64,000 bases of DNA from contig NW_020194562.1 of assembly GCF_002865645.1 (NCBI RefSeq), positions 930,001 to 994,000 on the forward strand, in the 5' to 3' direction. The notes beneath the pieces were generated by a model. The model was given only the letters and a program-made list of their open reading frames with translations, had not been told where the DNA came from and made no database searches. This DNA comes from Hyaloscypha bicolor E. Its lineage: Eukaryota > Ascomycota > Leotiomycetes > Helotiales > Hyaloscyphaceae. Made by a program: the position numbers and the translations under genes. Below, one piece after another: positions 45,743 through 57,414 of the stretch (position 1 is the stretch's first letter; each line of letters opens with the position of its first letter).

Positions 45743-47588
45743 ATTGGTGGGAATGTGACATTGGGAGGAGTTGGGGGAGGGTTTAGATTTTGTTGATGTC
45801 CAGCTTTAACAAGCAAGGACTGGTCGAATCTGTACTCATGAGGGAGGTAGAACCATCTTCGGTGAGCTAATGCGAGGAAAGGCTTCAAAGACGGGTCGGA
45901 AGGAGTTGGTCACATGACCACATTTCGTTCTTGGCCCTGATGCTTCTCAAGACTCACCTTTCCATAGCCTACATGTGGAAAGGTCAAAGTGATGCATGCA
46001 ACATGCTGCATTCCTCGTCAATTTTCCATAGCCTACATGTGGAAAGGCCAAAGTGATGCATGCAACATGCTGCATACCTCGTCTATTCATGGCATATTCA
46101 GTCATCTCACAAGTCAGCACAAGGTTCCAAGGATCTCGACGTTTCCATAAGAATACAATGCTCAACAACTTTCGAGCAGGTTTTGCGCGTCAACAAACGA
46201 ACAAATACGCCTAAGATCTTATCTTGCCGAGCAAGTCGGATTCTTCCAGAATTGCATGAGGTTCGTAGTCGGACGAGGTCAGTGCAAGTTACACCACTCT
46301 CCCGGGAATTACATCCTCCTTCCCTCTTCAGGAACGTCTCACATCGGATAAACTCAATGACTCGCGGCGCAAAACCCGTTTCTGGATACCATGGACCTGG
46401 GAACATCGAGCTCATCACATGACTGGGGCAGCTCGCATGGCACGATGGCACAGCGGCTGGTAAAGCCGACTGTGAGGTAGAAGCTCATATCTGTTTAATA
46501 TCTCGATACGGCTACCCCATCTGTTGGAAGCTCGTTGCGAAAGATGTGTCGTGTTGTAGTCTTGTAGACGCTGACTCGTGGGGTCGCATCTCTCCCGCCC
46601 CGAGCTGGTTTTGCAAACCTCACTCGAGTCGGGGTCCTCGAACTGGATCGCGACGTGAACCGTGAGGGCCAGATTCTGACAGGCTTCGAGGATCGCCAGG
46701 GCTGTCGCCCCCCGCATAAATAAAGACACGGCTATCCTCCCAGAACGGCTGTCCACCTCCTCTGGCTTCATGGGCTGCCCACACCGCCACGCTCGAGCAC
46801 CTCGTCGAGAATCTTCCTCCCCATAAACCCTCCCTCCCACGTTGGCTCTCCCAAACGGACGTGTGTCTTGGGTTCTTTCTCGAAGTCTCCGAGTCGAAGC
46901 GACACTGCTCCAGGGATGTTCGGAGTGATGTTCTGTTCCTGCATCAGAACGTAACATCGGAAGCACCCGCCATCATTGAATCCCTGCCCATTATCTCCCA
47001 CTGGGTTACGCTCGTCACATCGCTGGGGAGAGGTGCAGCAAAGCAAAGCCGAGCCAACCCTATCAAGCTGACAGCCGGAAGCCAGAGCCAGCGGAAAGTT
47101 CAACGCGCTTCCGCGCAGCAGAGAACCACCCCACCGGTCTTTTGTTGGCGGATCTTTGGATTGGCGTATTGGCGCCCAGCAAGGGCCCTGGCGAAGGCAA
47201 TAGAAGCGCGTCCCCTGAGTTGGGCCGGGAGTTGATGCTGGTGGGTTGCAGCAAGAGAGGGAGTCAGGAAGCTCTCGCTCCCATTGGCGGTCTGCGGCTC
47301 GAGCAATCCAACTCCAACAACAAAGTTCATCCCATCCCATCTCCTCCAAACTCCTTCCCACAGCTGCCAGCCCTCCAAACATCTCGACCAACGTTAAGTC
47401 GACCACCGCCGAGTCACACGGAGACCTGTATCTGCCATTGTGTCTGCCGCCGTTCTCCAATCGGGATCGCTCCAGACCGCCCGCCCGGCTAACTTGACAG
47501 GTGGACGAGCACGAGCACGAGTCACACAGACTCGATAAGCCCGCCCATCATTCCTCGATAAGTCGGAACCACGACGTCGCCTCGCGCC
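45743..47588. other. Intergenic; tandem repeat; several unsupported frames
   Basis: It contains the 61-bp tandem repeat at 45959-46083. Long overlapping frames occur on both strands at 46107-47492 (up to 230 codons on the minus strand), in GC-rich DNA, without recognisable domains or a coherent exon structure. I do not call a gene, but a poorly conserved one cannot be excluded. Confidence 0.45.
45959..46083. repeat. Two tandem copies of a 61-bp unit rich in palindromes
   Basis: The copies are 45959-46019 and 46023-46083, with two mismatches in 61 bp. Each contains the hairpin TTTCCATAGCCTACATGTGGAAA (split here at CC/TA for its arms TTTCCA and TGGAAA) and the near-palindrome ATGCATGCAACATGCTGCAT. 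Confidence 0.9.
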
Positions 47589-49262
47589 ATGGGTCTCTTC
47601 TCTCGCAAGAAGACGTCTGGCTCCACGACCTCGGACGGCTCGCGCAAGAACTCTTCCAGTCTCGCAGACATCGGCTCCATGTCCTCTCAATCATCACTCA
47701 AATCCCCCGTCACGCCCGGAACCCCGGGTTTCTCGAAGATGGCGAAGCCAATTGCCCCTACCATTCCCAAGATCAACCTCCCCAGGGCGCCAGATCCACA
47801 CGTCGACCCAGCAGGATACCTGCGGGGCATTGGCGCCGTGCGCGAGAGATGTCTGCCGGTGCTGGAGAAGGCGAAGGCAAACCAATTGAAACATTTCGAT
47901 GTCGACATGAGCAAGTTCGACAACACCACGAGATTCGTCGTGTCAATTATCAAGGTGGCATTCCTGCTGTACCACCTTAATTAACGAAGCTAATTGTCGG
48001 TCTTGTGCAGCGCGATTTCGATCCTGATTATGCAAGCATCCCACCTCACGGCCGCTGGCAGCACTTCAACGCCGGAGGACGAGACCGAATCGCAGAACTG
48101 CTTTCGAGCTGGCCACAGGAGATAGATCCCTCGGAGCGATGCCGGCGGCTTATCGACCTCTTCCTCGTTTCTGTGCTGCTCGATGCGGGGGCTGGAACGG
48201 CGTGGTCGTACAAGAGCAAGCAGAATGGTCGGATATACAAACGAAGTGAGGGGTTGGCCATTGCGAGTTTCGAGATGTTCAAGGATGGGCTTTTCAGCAG
48301 TAATAAGCAGCAAAGACATCAAGTCGATGCGGCAGGATTGAAGGAATTGACGGTTGAGAAGATGGTAGCTGGCCTACAAGTTACAGAGCAGAACCAAATG
48401 TCAGGGTTGGAAGGACGCGCCAGTCTTCTTATCAGACTGGCAGATGCGTTAAATAACGACACTCTCTTTGGCGCAGATGGCAGGCCCGGAAATATACTGG
48501 GTAATTCCCCCCTCTATATCATTGAAAGTAGAACTGACACATTCAGATTACCTCCTCTCCCACCCCACAACCCAAGCTTCCTCCGTCCCGATCGTCTCCC
48601 TCCCAACCCTCTGGTCCGTCCTCATCGACGGCCTGGCACCCATCTGGCCCCCCTCTCGCACTACCCTCGATGGGACCTCCCTCGGGGACGCCTGGCCACT
48701 CACCCTCCTCGCGCTTGTCCCCGCAACGCAACCCTGGGAAACGATTGTCCCATTCCACAAACTGACACAATGGCTCTGCTATTCCCTCATGCAGCCGATG
48801 TCCAAGCTAATGAATATCCACTTCGCGGGCGCCGAGCTGATGACCGGGCTCCCAGAATATAGGAATGGAGGGTTATTTATCGATACGGGTGTCCTGACGC
48901 TGAAGAGTGCCGATGAGGAGAGGGGGCTACAGAGGTTTAGAGAGGAAGGCTTGAAGAAGGGGAGTACGGTTGAGGTTGTGCCAATGTTTACTCCTGATGA
49001 CGATGTGATTATCGAGTGGCGGGCTGTCACGGTGGGCTTCCTGGATTTACTGTTGGAGGAGGTGAATACTGTGCTGGGATTTCAGTTGACGCTGCCGCAA
49101 ATGCTGGAGGCGGGTAGTTGGAAGGTTTGTTCCCCTTGCTCCTTTGATCTTGATGTCTTGTGCTAATGGAAAGAACAGGGAGGCAGAGAAATGGCCGAAA
49201 TCTCCCGTCCAAATACGCAATGCCCGCCAATCGCAATCCTCTCCGACGGGACCGTCTTCTAA
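47589..49262 (+). CDS. URC4: Uracil catabolism protein 4 (DUF1688)
   Basis: Four exons, 47589-47954, 48011-48500, 48547-49124 and 49179-49262, with introns of 56, 46 and 54 nt; all phases agree, giving 505 aa. After a Ser-rich 50-residue leader (MGLFSRKKTSGS) come DUF1688/URC4 signatures: RDFDPDYASIPPHGRWQHF, CRRLIDLFLVSVLLDAGAG, WSY with EGLAIASFEMF, IPFHKLTQWL-type VPFHKLTQWLCYSL, GLPEYRNGGLFIDTGVL and EWRAVTVGFLDLL, ending AILSDGTVF. URC4 is needed for the URC uracil-degradation pathway described in Lachancea kluyveri. Its chemical step is not settled. Length and completeness suggest a working gene. No other URC gene lies in the window. Confidence 0.93.
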
Positions 49263-52035
49263 TCACCTCCCTTCTCTTTCAACCCCTCTTCAACTACTTC
49301 GCCTTCTCACCCTGTACCTTCTACGAACCAATTCAGCCACAAACCCGCTGGAAAGGAATGGTCTACCACGATGGTTTCTGATCTCAATCAACAAAAGTTA
49401 CTGTATGCTAGTGAAAGTGTGAAAAGATGTGTGACCCGATTTGATTGCTAGATGGCTTAGTCTAGCAAGGAGAGAGCAATCGGAGGATGATCCTTGAAGC
49501 AGACAGGGCGGAAGGAGATAGCTAGATACCCTTGATGAATACTATGCCAATTGAACGTTCCCCTTCCCGATCGATATAACCAATTATGCATTTGACATGT
49601 GAACCCGCTCCGTGCCAGGCTGGAGAGGCTCTTAAGCGAGAGTCCCTTCGCATATGCATATGCATGTGGCCCACATAGTCCCTTCAGCTCTTCAAAGTCT
49701 TCCAACCAGCTTTCTGTTTGCTCAGCAGAAGTGATGAGCTTGGGTCTGCATGAGTTCGATCCGCGGACCGCTTCACTCCCACAAGCCTCAAACTCCCTTG
49801 TATTCCCCTGCATTCGATGACAGCTCACGTATAGGCTAGCCGTTCGCTACAAGCAGTGTTTAGGTTGAACATGCTTTGGGTACGGGACTTGAGAATGCTT
49901 GCTTGGTTGCATGGTTGGGTTGGTTGTTTTTTTCTGCAGGCGGGACAATGGGAATAAAGGGGGAACGACAGTGGAATGGCAGTTGGCAACAATTTTTCAT
50001 CTGGTGATACTATACCATGGTAGGTGTGACTGGGCGATTTGTTGTGTTTCTAATCATAAATTGACAGTTACCTGCCCGATAAAGAGGCAGCGAGGGATAA
50101 GGCGATGACTGGATCGATGGGATTTACCCCATGGGTTCTCCTTGCATGGACATGTGGCGCAGACCGTCGGTTTTGATTCCCTGCTCATGGTGCGTTGCAT
50201 GTTTTTATATACATCAGCTGCGGAAGAGGACTGGGATTCTTGGTGAGATTGGCATCCCTGTTGATACTGTAAAATTTGCTGACAATGTCCCCCCCTCTCT
50301 GGACAGAAGTCCTGCATATCTCATTCACAGCGCACCGCCATAGCCAAGAGCGTATAGTTCCACGGACAGGTATAAAAACTGCTTCCTTGGGGAGAGCTAG
50401 CTAGAAGAGCAGGAAACTTTCTATCCGTGCAGGAGACTTGGCCCATCTAACTGCTGTTTGAGAGATCCACCCTCAGACAAGGAAATACCTACCCTCAGCA
50501 TCATTCGAAGTTTTTAGTAAGTTGTGTGCCTTGACTTGAGTAGTTCTTAATTCCTGCTGTTAGGAGACGAAAATGACAATGAAATGGAAAATGACAACAA
50601 TTCTCATCTGCAATATTTCTCGGTGGCAGGTTCTCCCACAGCGTTCTGTGCTTCGTCATCAACAATCAACGATTTCAGTATGCTAACGAGCGATTTGGAG
50701 GCAAGACGAGTTTGAAGGACTGATCGATGGGCTTCTTACCGCGGCTTTTCCTAAATGGGTTTCAAATACCTCAGTTTAGTTGCGATTCCTTGTGCTGGTG
50801 CATTGCAGCCTTTCCATACGCCCTTCAAGGTAGGGACCAGCAGGTCACTCGTGGCTATGCGCAGATGTTGACATACCAGGTAATCTCACATGGAAATGTT
50901 CTCATGGCATTCTACATTTTCGTCTTTAGACTTAAGCAGTCGCTGCTCCATCTTGAGATACGTCCTGGTGGCTTGAGCATTCCGCTCAATCAGCCAGAGC
51001 CTCCGTAGGAGATTATTTTCCGGCCGTTTAAGAATCAGGTATTGGTTCCAGGTTTGTTTGTATATGAATTTTGTAGTGTCTACGGTCCTAACATAGCCAT
51101 CTCTTTAAACCTATCGAGATTTTGTTACGGTGTCTGTCCTCGCCTCTATGCCATACTTATCAATAGTCTCTACCAACACTGATAGAAACGAGGTTAGAAA
51201 TTAAAAGGTACGGTATCTTTAGGTATTGGTATTTATACCCTAAGCCCTGAAACATGGCTGTTATATCAGCGATACTCAATGGAAATGTTCTCACGACACT
51301 TTCCATTTCCGTCCCTGGACCTGAGCTGCTGCTGCTGCTTTAGCCTGAGCTATGGTGAGCAAGCTTAAGCCGAGGGTGAGTATTCCTGAGCACTGCCTAA
51401 GCACACGCTAAGTAAGACTGAGCATGCACTGAGAGGCCATTTTAGCTCCTAGAGGGGCTCGTTCTGGCTCCTCTGATGCTCGGTTACACTTTCCTCGCTT
51501 GTCTCCAGGCACAGATCCCATTTTGGCTCCCTTGCAACCTTAATTTACCAAAGAAGATGTGGCCTCGGTTTACTAGACGCGGCCAACGAGGTAAGCTTGG
51601 GGAATGACCTTTTTCGCCAATTTTTGTCTGCTGAAAGCTGCCCAAACACGGAGGTTCCACGACCCTGTCATTCCTTGCTTCGCATGCACTGCAGCCTCCT
51701 GTGGCTTTTCAACACACCTGCCTTTCTTGTCAACTGTAGGAATTGCAAACATGCCCGCTGCGAAATACGCTAACTTGTCAGAAGGAAAGTAGCCTGCTCC
51801 CCCTGGCCTGGTGCTATAACCTGCAACACCTGCACGGATGATAATGCAGAGAAGTTTTGTTCGTGTCTCAAGATCTCCATACCCTGTAAATAATTAATTA
51901 CAATGCAAAGCTTTGGAACTGGGGTCAAGCTTCCATATCTACATATCTTCCCGATGCCTTCGATGAACGTGTCTAAATTCTTGGTTGACCTCGTCTTTCC
52001 AATCAAAGCACACTATCATCTCAATGTTGATTATA
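49263..52035. other. Intergenic, no gene supported
   Basis: A 2.8-kb stretch with short frames only. It holds two diverged copies of a 60-bp segment (about 50888-50950 and 51281-51340), and a cluster of TGAGC/GGTGAG words at 51345-51432. The 3' UTR of URC4 lies at the left. The frame at 50727-51008 runs through one repeat copy and has no recognised domain. Confidence 0.45.
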
Positions 52036-54823
52036 ATGAGCAAAGAGAGAGAGGAAAAGCGACTCCAAAGAGAACTGGGCATAGTTTTCAAAACAACTAT
52101 CCTTCCAGATCAATGGCCAACGCACCTTTTCAATACGTTTCAGCAGGTCAGATCTTTCCAAAAATTCGACATCTTGACCTTCCCCATGGGCGACCTTTCC
52201 ACCTCATCTCATCAACTTCTCTGGAGAGGCGAAACAACAAAACGTGCAAGGGAGATTGTTAGAATTGCAGCAACTCTTATCGACGATGCGCCTGTCGAAA
52301 TGGACACGCGACTGCGATTGGAACAGGATGTCTTGCGTCGTTTTTATCTGGCTATCGATTGGTAAGCTGCGCTGTCGAAGCAGGTATCTCATGTTCTGAC
52401 ATACAAAGCATATCCTGTGGTAAAAGACTGTGGAGGCCAGAAGTAGAAGTAGTAGTGGAGTGTCCAGGTGCTATCAAAAGGAATCTAGATACTCGGCGGG
52501 GAAACCGCCGACCATGTCAGTGTCCTGAGGCGCTGAGACTATCGAATTTGTAAGTTTTTAGCAACTAACTTAAGGCATTGTCTATCTCATGCTAACGTTG
52601 CGCTATCCTTGCAGGAAGGAGACCGACACAATATTTTCAACCAGAGCGGATGAAATGATGTCGTTTGATTTCTCTGAGAACCGGTCCGAGGAGCACCTCA
52701 AGAACAGGCGGCCTGATCGAATTCTCGGGTTCCAGGAAACAAACAGCCTCAGTCGCCGGTTTGCCCAACATGATCTGATGGCTGGTCAACTAGGAGATGA
52801 TCCCGCACTTAAGACTTTATGGGAAACGGTGGAAAGTACAGTTTTAAATCATAAAGGAAACGCTCTTCTCTTTCCCTTTCTAGTCATCGAGGCCAAATCA
52901 AGATATGGCGCCTCATTTGATGCCTGCAATATACAAACTGCACAGCCAATTTCGAAGATGCTTAAAATACAGGAAGATCTACAAGCGAAGTCTCAAATGA
53001 CACTGGAGTACGGAGGGCCACTCCTATGGTATATTGCTTACAGAGGAGAGGGCTGGCGACTATCCGCATGTTATATCTCTGAAAAGTCTGACGAGCATTT
53101 ATATGTAAGCATACGGTTGAATTACATCCGTTCAATGGCATTGCTAATTTAAGTAGGAAATTGTCAACCTCTGGAGCGGCCAATTGAACGACGGAGACAG
53201 TGCGCTGCAACTACTTCTCATCATTGACTACATATACGACTGGGCCCGCGATGTATTTAGGCCTTCAATAATTTCCCAGCTAGCGATGCGCCGATGCTTG
53301 CGAATCCTACTCAAGACAAGGGCCGAGTCCACGACAATGGCTTCACCACGGCTGATACCGACAGCGATGTTTTCTCACTTGGCAGGAAAAAACAAAGAAA
53401 GGATATTGAGACTTGGGGTGCCGCCGTCGAGGACACTACAGAGGTGATGCTGGAGGAGGAACTCAGCCTCATTAAGTGGGCGACTTATGATTCATCATTA
53501 GGCGTTTTCCGCCCAGGATGTATTGTCGAGTCCTTGTTCCGATGCCTCTGCATTACCAAAGAGAATGTTGATGCACTATTCTCAACCCTACCGAAAGGAC
53601 GCAGTCCTAAGAAGCTTGCTAGAAACGCAGAGAATGTCTTAAACGTTAACCATGTTCTGGTATCAGAAGATGTACTTGGGAGGATGGAAGAAATTTGGAC
53701 TAACAGAGCCAGACGGCGTCAATGCCAAGATGTCCCAGAAAAACACTTTTTCACGACAATCAACTATCATGCATCCTTTGCTGGAAACTGGGAGCTGAAG
53801 AGGGTCATATCTTGTCTTGCGTTTGATGAAGAAGCGTTGAACCTACTCCGCCAGTACCATGGACGAAAGTCGATCCCAGTCGCCATCAAACGTGCCAAGA
53901 TCTTAGGGAAGGATAACGCAGAAACCTTGCTGACTGTCTTGAAAAATCAGACAGTGCAACAAAACCTCGCATCAGCTTTAGCTTCACAAAGGCAGGAACT
54001 ACGCCCTGTAGCTGGTGTTTCATCCTCACGCCTTAGCCCTACTTTTGAGTTTGCAGACCAAAGTCGATGCTGGTTTGATGACAAAGGCTTCAAATGGGAC
54101 TCGGATACAACGGCAAGTGAGGTCATAGATCAGGTGTATGATTGGTGCAAGAAGGGTTCTGAAGAGCCAACACAGCCATACATTCGATTCTCTCAGCAAA
54201 TGAGTTCGCTGACTGATAACTCCACCGATTCGACTGTCGCAGCACACTTTCCTAATTGCGAACCTAGGCAAGACGAGCAGTATGTCCTAGCAGCATCGCA
54301 TATATACGATAAAAGGTCGAACGAGTCACCTTTACATCTTTGCTTGTATGTCGTTCCCGGTCAGATGGAGCCTCCGAGCAAAAAGCTGCTAGAACAGACT
54401 TTGCGGAAACTGCTTGAGAGTGACTTGGTCTACTTGGTCAACCCCAAGCCAAACTCTTGGAAGGACACATGCCAAAAATTGCGGACGGGGAAGTTCACCA
54501 AGTACATATGGGACGCTACTAAATTGTGGAAAGACGAAATCAAACAACAGCTCACTTCAAGAGATCCTGTAACATTACCCGCTCTCGAAACTAAGCCTAA
54601 ACCGATATGTGGAAACCCTTCGCGACAACACACTCGGTCGCTATCTCCATCTCCTTCACCAGGACCTACATCACCTTCGTGTATACCTCCGCTGGTAGAG
54701 ACTGGCAACTTCCTGAAACGGCCATTCGAGGCTACAGATGGGGATGAGATTTGGGAAAGCGAGAAAAGGTTCAAGGCTACCAATGATTGTGTGAATGATG
54801 AGATCATAATCATCGATGATTGA
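52036..54823 (+). pseudogene. PD-(D/E)XK nuclease-like fungal protein with a frame break
   Basis: Exons 52036-52361, 52409-52549, 52615-53104 and 53157-54823 are joined through introns of 47, 65 and 52 nt with matching phases. The third exon holds a PD-(D/E)XK-like core: RRPDRILGFQET (the Asp) and FPFLVIEAKSR (E-x-K), followed by YGGPLLWYIAYRGEGWRLSA. DYIYDWARDVFRPSII then begins exon four. The frame then has to change by one base between about 53290 (SQLA) and 53350 (ADTDSDVFSLG), after which 480 codons run cleanly to IIIIDD at the end. No intron of legal length repairs this. The total is about 870 aa. Similar large proteins are common and of unknown function in plant- and insect-associated ascomycetes. 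The nuclease assignment is inference from the motif. Confidence 0.65.
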
Positions 54824-55993
54824 AACTATGAGATTAGTATGTTCGACTGGCGTCCTGCTATATAGAGGCTAGAAATATAAGAGAGAAGATAAAATAAGAA
54901 GAAAAAATGATTCTCAAAAGGTATTAACAAAAATATCCTTATAGATCCAAAGTCTCTTGATCTATTGTTATATATTAGCAGTGATATATATGCGATCCTT
55001 ATTGGGGTGGAGGGGACTTTTTAAGCGCCTTATTAAAAGTTGATAATCTCTAATAAGGCTATTTTTAGCTGCGCTAAGCCTGAGCAGGCCTGAGCAGACC
55101 TGAGCTTAAGGTGAGCCGACCCTGAGCTGACCCTGAGCAAGGCGGCGCTGCTCATGTGAGAATGGTATTCAAACGTTGGTCGAACTCAGGTTGCACATGA
55201 TTCCAGATCGCCCTACGAGTAATAGCTCCTGGAAACACGCAAAGCAACATGTTAGCCTTTCTCCAACTTCTTGAATGGACGTAAGTAGTGCCGCAATATA
55301 AGAAACCTGAAACGGACGTATTTTATGAAATAAACAACACCAAAATAGGTAAATTATGACAGCTTGATGACAAGGTCTTCTACTTCGTCTCATCATTCAA
55401 GATGAGGTGCTCTGTAGGATATATCGGCAGCGTGGTCTCGTCGCCTATGTGCCGGCATGGATCTTGGTGCCAAGCCACAAGACATTGGCATTGTTCACAA
55501 AGACCAGAGACACTTTCATTTTGAGGGAGACTTTGTGTTGGCTCCGCGTTCATCACGTCTCCTGGACGAAGAGGATTGTCATGTGCCTTGCCACCCAACC
55601 GTACCCCATGATGCTGCTTGTGCATTAGATCGGCGATGTTGTTGGAATCGATACCCACGTACCTGATCCTGCATGGCCAAAGCTCTATCCTCAAAAAGCT
55701 CCGGGAAGCTAATATTGATCTAATTGCGTCTCGTCAGAATCATGATCGCTGAATGGTGGGAGTCTGATATCTATGAAAGCGTTGAAGCTTGTTGTGAAAG
55801 AACTACACGTGCTCGGTGGATCAAATGGAGGAAAGAAATAGTCAATTTCCCGCCATCAAAAGGAGGCATAAAATTAAGCAAGCATGAAGAGGGCGTTGTT
55901 TTCCCCTAGAGCAGTTTTGCAGAGCTTTCAGCGCCAAAGCTCTTCCTGGGAGTCCCTCTACCAACGATACTTCACCGCTTTCAAGCAGATCTC
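54824..55993. other. Intergenic with TGAGC cluster, no gene supported
   Basis: 54840-55050 is AT-rich. 55070-55155 holds at least eight CTGAGC/GGTGAG words. Short frames at 55380-55909 on both strands show no domain. It ends at the left terminal repeat of the hAT-type element. Confidence 0.45.
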
Positions 55994-56920
55994 CAGTGTG
56001 GGGAAAAAACTACTCAAGCTACTCAAGCTACTCTAGAGTAGTCTTGAGTAGAGTAGAGTGGAGTAGAGTTTGAGTAGCGTAATGTGGTGCTTGAGTAGCG
56101 TAAAGTAGTCACGTGCTAGTTATATAAATCTGGTAAATTATTATTTATTTAATTATTAATAAATAAAATAAGATACCTATTTAGTAATACTATATAAGCT
56201 AAACTAAAACTTATATAAGGCTACTTAAAAAGACTTAATAAGAATGCTTTTGAAATAATATCTTATTTAAAAAGCTAGGAAAAAGAGAAAAAATATTATA
56301 TAAAAAATGTTTTAAGGAAAAGTATTAGTTTTTTATAAAAGAAAAGTAATATTTAAGTCTATTACGTAATTTAGATATAATAAGAATACTTTGAGAAAAG
56401 GATTTCTCCCTGGTAGCTAAAGAAGCCTAAAGGTATTATTAAAGTTTATTTTATTTACTAAGCCTCGCTATTACTTAATTAAGTAAAATACTAGTACTAG
56501 GCCTGGGTTGCCCTAAAGCCTTACTAAATTAGGCTAGCTTATTACGTGAAATACTACATATAGCATTATGTGCATATTACTCAACTCCTCTAGAATATTC
56601 TAGAGTAATTAATTAGAGTATTATAATAGGGATATAAAACAAGTAGTAATATATAGAGTTGAATAGGCTTCCACAGCATGAGATCACGACGTACGAGTGA
56701 GACGTGAAATTAATGAGTGAAGGTTGGTTTGTTTCTATAACAGAGAAGGAAAGAGGGGTAATATATGCGGACTGCGGACTGCAGATGTTCGGAGGTCACA
56801 TGACAGAACCATGTGACCAGGGGAGAAATCCCCACCACAGTATGAGTAGTGAGAAATATATTTGAGTAGAATATAAGTAGGGTTCACTACTTTACTCTAC
56901 TCTACTCTTTTCCCACACTG
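55994..56920. mobile_element. hAT-type element, 927 bp, without matching TSD
   Basis: CAGTGTGGGGAAAAA at 55994 pairs with TTTTCCCACACTG ending at 56920. Subterminal GAGTAGAGTAGAGT and ACTCTACTCTACTC repeats are arranged as long inverted arms and match the 149-bp MITE at 4247. The middle (56120-56640) is AT-rich and RIP-like, without frames. The flanks (CAGATCTC and CGGGCCAT) do not match, so either the ends come from two recombined copies or one flank was lost. Confidence 0.78.
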
Positions 56921-57136
56921 CGGGCCATGTCTCGCTTGCTCGCCTCACTTTCCGCAGCCAGTAAGTCGACGCCTCATTTTCCTCAAATTGACGCCCTCCC
57001 CAAACCAATAAAGCTATAATTAGAGCTATCTAAATAGGAACAAACTTGTAGTCCCGGCTCTCGCCTTAAAGTTCTTGTGATTGCGCACATACCTTTTGAA
57101 ACTACTCAAATTCACACTTCATTTGATAAGTGTGTA
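56921..57136. other. Spacer between two elements, no gene seen
   Basis: About 216 bp separate the hAT-type element from the TA-flanked MITE. No gene or repeat was recognised. Confidence 0.5.
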
Positions 57137-57414
57137 CGACGGTCGCGGTCAAAAGTCTAGAGATTACAGAGTCCAAGCGCTATAATACCCTGTAATCTTC
57201 TCAGTCGCATACTGAAAGTCACTAAAATTATAGGCTTCCAGCCTTATTATAAGGCGCCTGGAAGAGTCTTTGTTGATTTGCACACATACCACGCCACGTC
57301 GTAATAGCCTAACACTCGCTAAAGTGGCCTATAAGTCCCTGTGGATTTAGCGACTTAGTCCCTGTACTACAGGGATATGCCCTGTAATATCCAGACTTTT
57401 AACGGCGGCCTTCG
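57137..57414. mobile_element. Tc1/mariner-like MITE, 278 bp, TA duplication
   Basis: The left end is CGACGGTCGCGGTCAAAAGT from 57137. The right end on the opposite strand is CGAAGGCCGCCGTTAAAAGT from 57414. Both continue into CT(A/G)GA(G/T)ATTACAG. TA flanks both ends (57135-57136 and 57415-57416). The end has the same layout as the element at 170-865, including ATTACAGGGCAT 26-37 bp in, so the two are related. A further solo end (GGCCTTCGTAGGT) lies at 57730-57742. Confidence 0.72.

Noticed and set aside
46430..46520. tRNA-like A-box (TGGCACAGCGGCTGG) near 46445
   Set aside because: No acceptor-stem pairing and no proper B-box (GGTTCGANTCC) at the right distance, so no cloverleaf can be drawn.
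46415..47460. Minus-strand frames of 183 and 230 codons upstream of URC4
   Set aside because: They overlap each other and plus-strand frames of similar length, contain no recognisable motif and sit in GC-rich DNA where long chance frames are expected.
48005..48862. 285-codon plus-strand frame in the URC4 locus
   Set aside because: It is URC4 exon 2 followed by intron 2 and an out-of-frame reading of exon 3, not a separate gene.
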